Assembly (NCBI GenBank): GCA_900696645.1
Contig: CAADGV010000006.1
Coordinates: forward strand, 62,001-126,000
Reading direction: 5' to 3'
Source: an uncultured Chlorobiota bacterium
GTDB taxonomy: Bacteria > Bacteroidota > Ignavibacteria > UBA10030 > UBA6906
DNA length: 64,000 bases
In this document: positions 62,705 through 64,000 of the stretch, piece by piece
Layout: each line of letters begins with the position of its first letter
Numbering within the stretch: the first letter of the stretch is position 1
Notes under the pieces: generated by a model
Told to the model about the DNA's origin: nothing
Seen by the model: only the letters and a program-made list of their open reading frames with translations
The model's database searches: none
Translations under genes and position numbers: made by a program

Positions 62705-62826
62705 AGCAGGGGAGGCGATTCGGAGAATCGCCCTACAGACATGTACACTTCGGCGCGCCGGGCCCATCCCACCGGAGCCCGACGCGCCGACTCGTCACAT
62801 CAGGGCGATTCAGGATTGCCCTACAG
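62705..62826. repeat. Cluster of three hairpin repeats
   Basis: The gap between the Ser-rich gene and the DUF1360 gene holds three dyads: GGCGATTC-GGA-GAATCGCC (62714-62732); a 14-bp stem with one mismatch (62750-62763 with 62777-62790); and GGGCGAT/ATTGCCC (62803-62820). The first and third share the CGATTC/CCCTACAG words, so they are copies of one dispersed palindromic element. Confidence 0.7.
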
Positions 62827-64000
62827 CTACGCTGGCTGCTCCTCTTCTTCCGGGCAGGGGCAGCAGCGGTATTCCTGCGATTTCTCCAACAATTCGATCT
62901 TCTTTTTCAGAAGTTCGTTTTCGAGATGCCTCCGTTCGAGATCAAGCTCGATTCCTTTGGCGACGCTGTCTTCACATGTGTCGCATTCGTCGAGACATCC
63001 CTTTACGATCATACCCGGAGTCGGCAGCGAACTCTTGCGCTCGAACGAAAACTCCCGCACGATGCGATCCGAGATCTTGCCGTTCGCCCCTATCAGGCCT
63101 TGCTTCTTGAGATTGGCATCGACTTCTTTCAACGCTTCTTGTCGGAGGTTCTCGGGTATTGGTTGTAATTCTGTCGGGAAACCTTGTCGCCCGGCTGCAA
63201 ATTTCAGCTTTGCGGCTTCACTTTGTCTCCCGATTTCCTCTATTTTCAGCCTGTTTTCAGATGTTGCCAGCACGGCATTCGGGATTGCGCTCACGTCGCC
63301 GTCAGCAAGGAATGGATTGTTCGTTACTCTTGTATCCGCTGCCGGGTCAATCACACGCCGCTCGATGGCATTCAGCTTGAAGCGGACAATCTGTGTCTTG
63401 TTGATTTGATAGAAGAAGTAGGTTACCGCGTGGCATTTGTTCGGATTCGAGAACTCGCGGGAGGCGGATTCAAAATGGTCTTCCGATTCGCCTTCCTGAT
63501 GCGTACGGCTCGACACCTCGCCGATGGAAAGCGAGCTGGCGGCGCGGGTGCCCATCTCGGCACGGCGGTCGGAAGCCGAAACATGCTGCGACAATTCCCT
63601 GATGAACGTATGCGTTGACGATGCCTCGTACGATCCGCTGACATCCACCGATGCGCCGCCGAAGAAGCTCTGGATTGCGCCGCTTGTTCCGGCATGCCCC
63701 TTTGCCGAGCCACGGTTGCTGCTGCTTGCGCTCGATTGGTCACGCACCGAAACATCGGACATGAAGTCGTGCATGCTGGCCATGTAGAACCGCTCTTCCG
63801 ACGTTTGCTCGTTGCGGTAGCTCAGCTTGCTTTCGCTGTCGAACGAGAAGCGTGTCCGGCGGTCGGATGTGAATAGCCGGACTTTTTCGCCGGGCAGCAG
63901 CGTTGTGCTGTACACCAGATCGCCTAATGCCATCGGGCCGGGGCAGCGCTCCATTCGTGCGTGAATCGAAACCTCCACCTGAACGGGTCGCCCGCTCGAA
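62827..64000 (-). CDS. Large Ser-rich protein of unknown function, N-terminus outside the window
   Basis: At least 391 codons are open to the right edge, so the start is missing. Order of parts: a beta-rich segment (MALGDLVYSTTLLPGEKVRL, 'FTSDRRTRFSFDSESKLS'), a Ser/Gly/Ala-rich amphipathic stretch ('SSASSSNRGSAKGHAGTSG', FFGGASVDVSGSYEASSTHT, 'FIRELSQHVSASDRRAEMG'), a second beta-rich segment (AVTYFFYQINKTQIVRFKLN), and a C-terminal helical region with four clustered Cys (GCLDECDTCEDS) and a coiled coil ending YRCCPCPEEEEQ. The middle stretch with alternating Ser/Thr resembles the membrane hairpins of pore-forming proteins, but this is weak. I do not recognise a family. Confidence 0.7.
   Translation of the reverse strand, partial: SSGRPVQVEVSIHARMERCPGPMALGDLVYSTTLLPGEKVRLFTSDRRTRFSFDSESKLSYRNEQTSEERFYMASMHDFMSDVSVRDQSSASSSNRGSAKGHAGTSGAIQSFFGGASVDVSGSYEASSTHTFIRELSQHVSASDRRAEMGTRAASSLSIGEVSSRTHQEGESEDHFESASREFSNPNKCHAVTYFFYQINKTQIVRFKLNAIERRVIDPAADTRVTNNPFLADGDVSAIPNAVLATSENRLKIEEIGRQSEAAKLKFAAGRQGFPTELQPIPENLRQEALKEVDANLKKQGLIGANGKISDRIVREFSFERKSSLPTPGMIVKGCLDECDTCEDSVAKGIELDLERRHLENELLKKKIELLEKSQEYRCCPCPEEEEQPA

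Noticed and set aside
1-64000. tRNA, rRNA, CRISPR arrays, integrase or transposase genes
   Set aside because: Looked for on both strands by eye; no T-loop/acceptor pattern, no regular repeat-spacer series and no recombinase motif was found. A tRNA scan would be decisive.

Overview
The window looks like a chromosome segment from the Bacteroidota/Chlorobi lineage, probably an Ignavibacteria-like organism. Type IX secretion (T9SS) genes (porU, porV, sprA, porX), canonical T9SS sorting tails, LptF/LptG and many outer-membrane and beta-propeller proteins point there. Unlike Bacteroidia proper, several genes have AGGAG-type ribosome sites, and several promoters read TTGACA-N17-TATATT. The placement is inferred from gene content; no rRNA is present.

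Layout. 1-3 kb (minus strand): glycogen synthase, a heptose-bisphosphate phosphatase and a truncated lipoprotein. 3-16 kb (plus): a strong promoter, a structured RNA candidate, porU, porV, a large secreted protein with an M6-peptidase fold whose HExxH motif is destroyed, a fused peptidase/propeller/outer-membrane-barrel protein, and a DUF5683 protein. 16-18.7 kb (minus): lptF and lptG for LPS export. 19-32 kb (plus): sprA, porX, then a housekeeping run (tsaE, tsaB, accD, arginase, panC, a uridylyltransferase-only GlmU). 32-35.5 kb: two envelope proteins, rsfS and argS.

35.5-45.2 kb is accessory: small toxin-antitoxin-like genes, a frameshifted DUF2283 gene, two DUF72 genes, a cleavable S24 repressor with its own operator, and a 5.1-kb cassette bounded by near-identical 38-bp inverted repeats. 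The cassette holds a DUF3224 gene, an amino-methyltransferase, an NgoMIV-type restriction enzyme, a small unknown gene, and the TcmP/DUF5131 pair. This is the best candidate for an under-described system.

45.2-48.7 kb (minus): DUF1015, SerA and a class V aminotransferase, with a terminator and a doubly frameshifted DUF5674 gene. 48.8-53.5 kb: an uncharacterised protein paired with an anti-sigma-like protein, a T9SS cargo protein, and a hicB antitoxin with a broken hicA. 53.7-57.1 kb: a cobalamin riboswitch controlling a BtuB-type receptor and a BtuG-like surface propeller. 57-61 kb: carA, then a FemAB/GNAT-like protein and a DegT aminotransferase. 61-64 kb (minus): small membrane and secreted proteins, a DUF1360 protein, a cluster of hairpin repeats, and the C-terminal part of an unrecognised Ser-rich protein running off the window.

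No tRNA, rRNA, CRISPR array, integrase or transposase was found.
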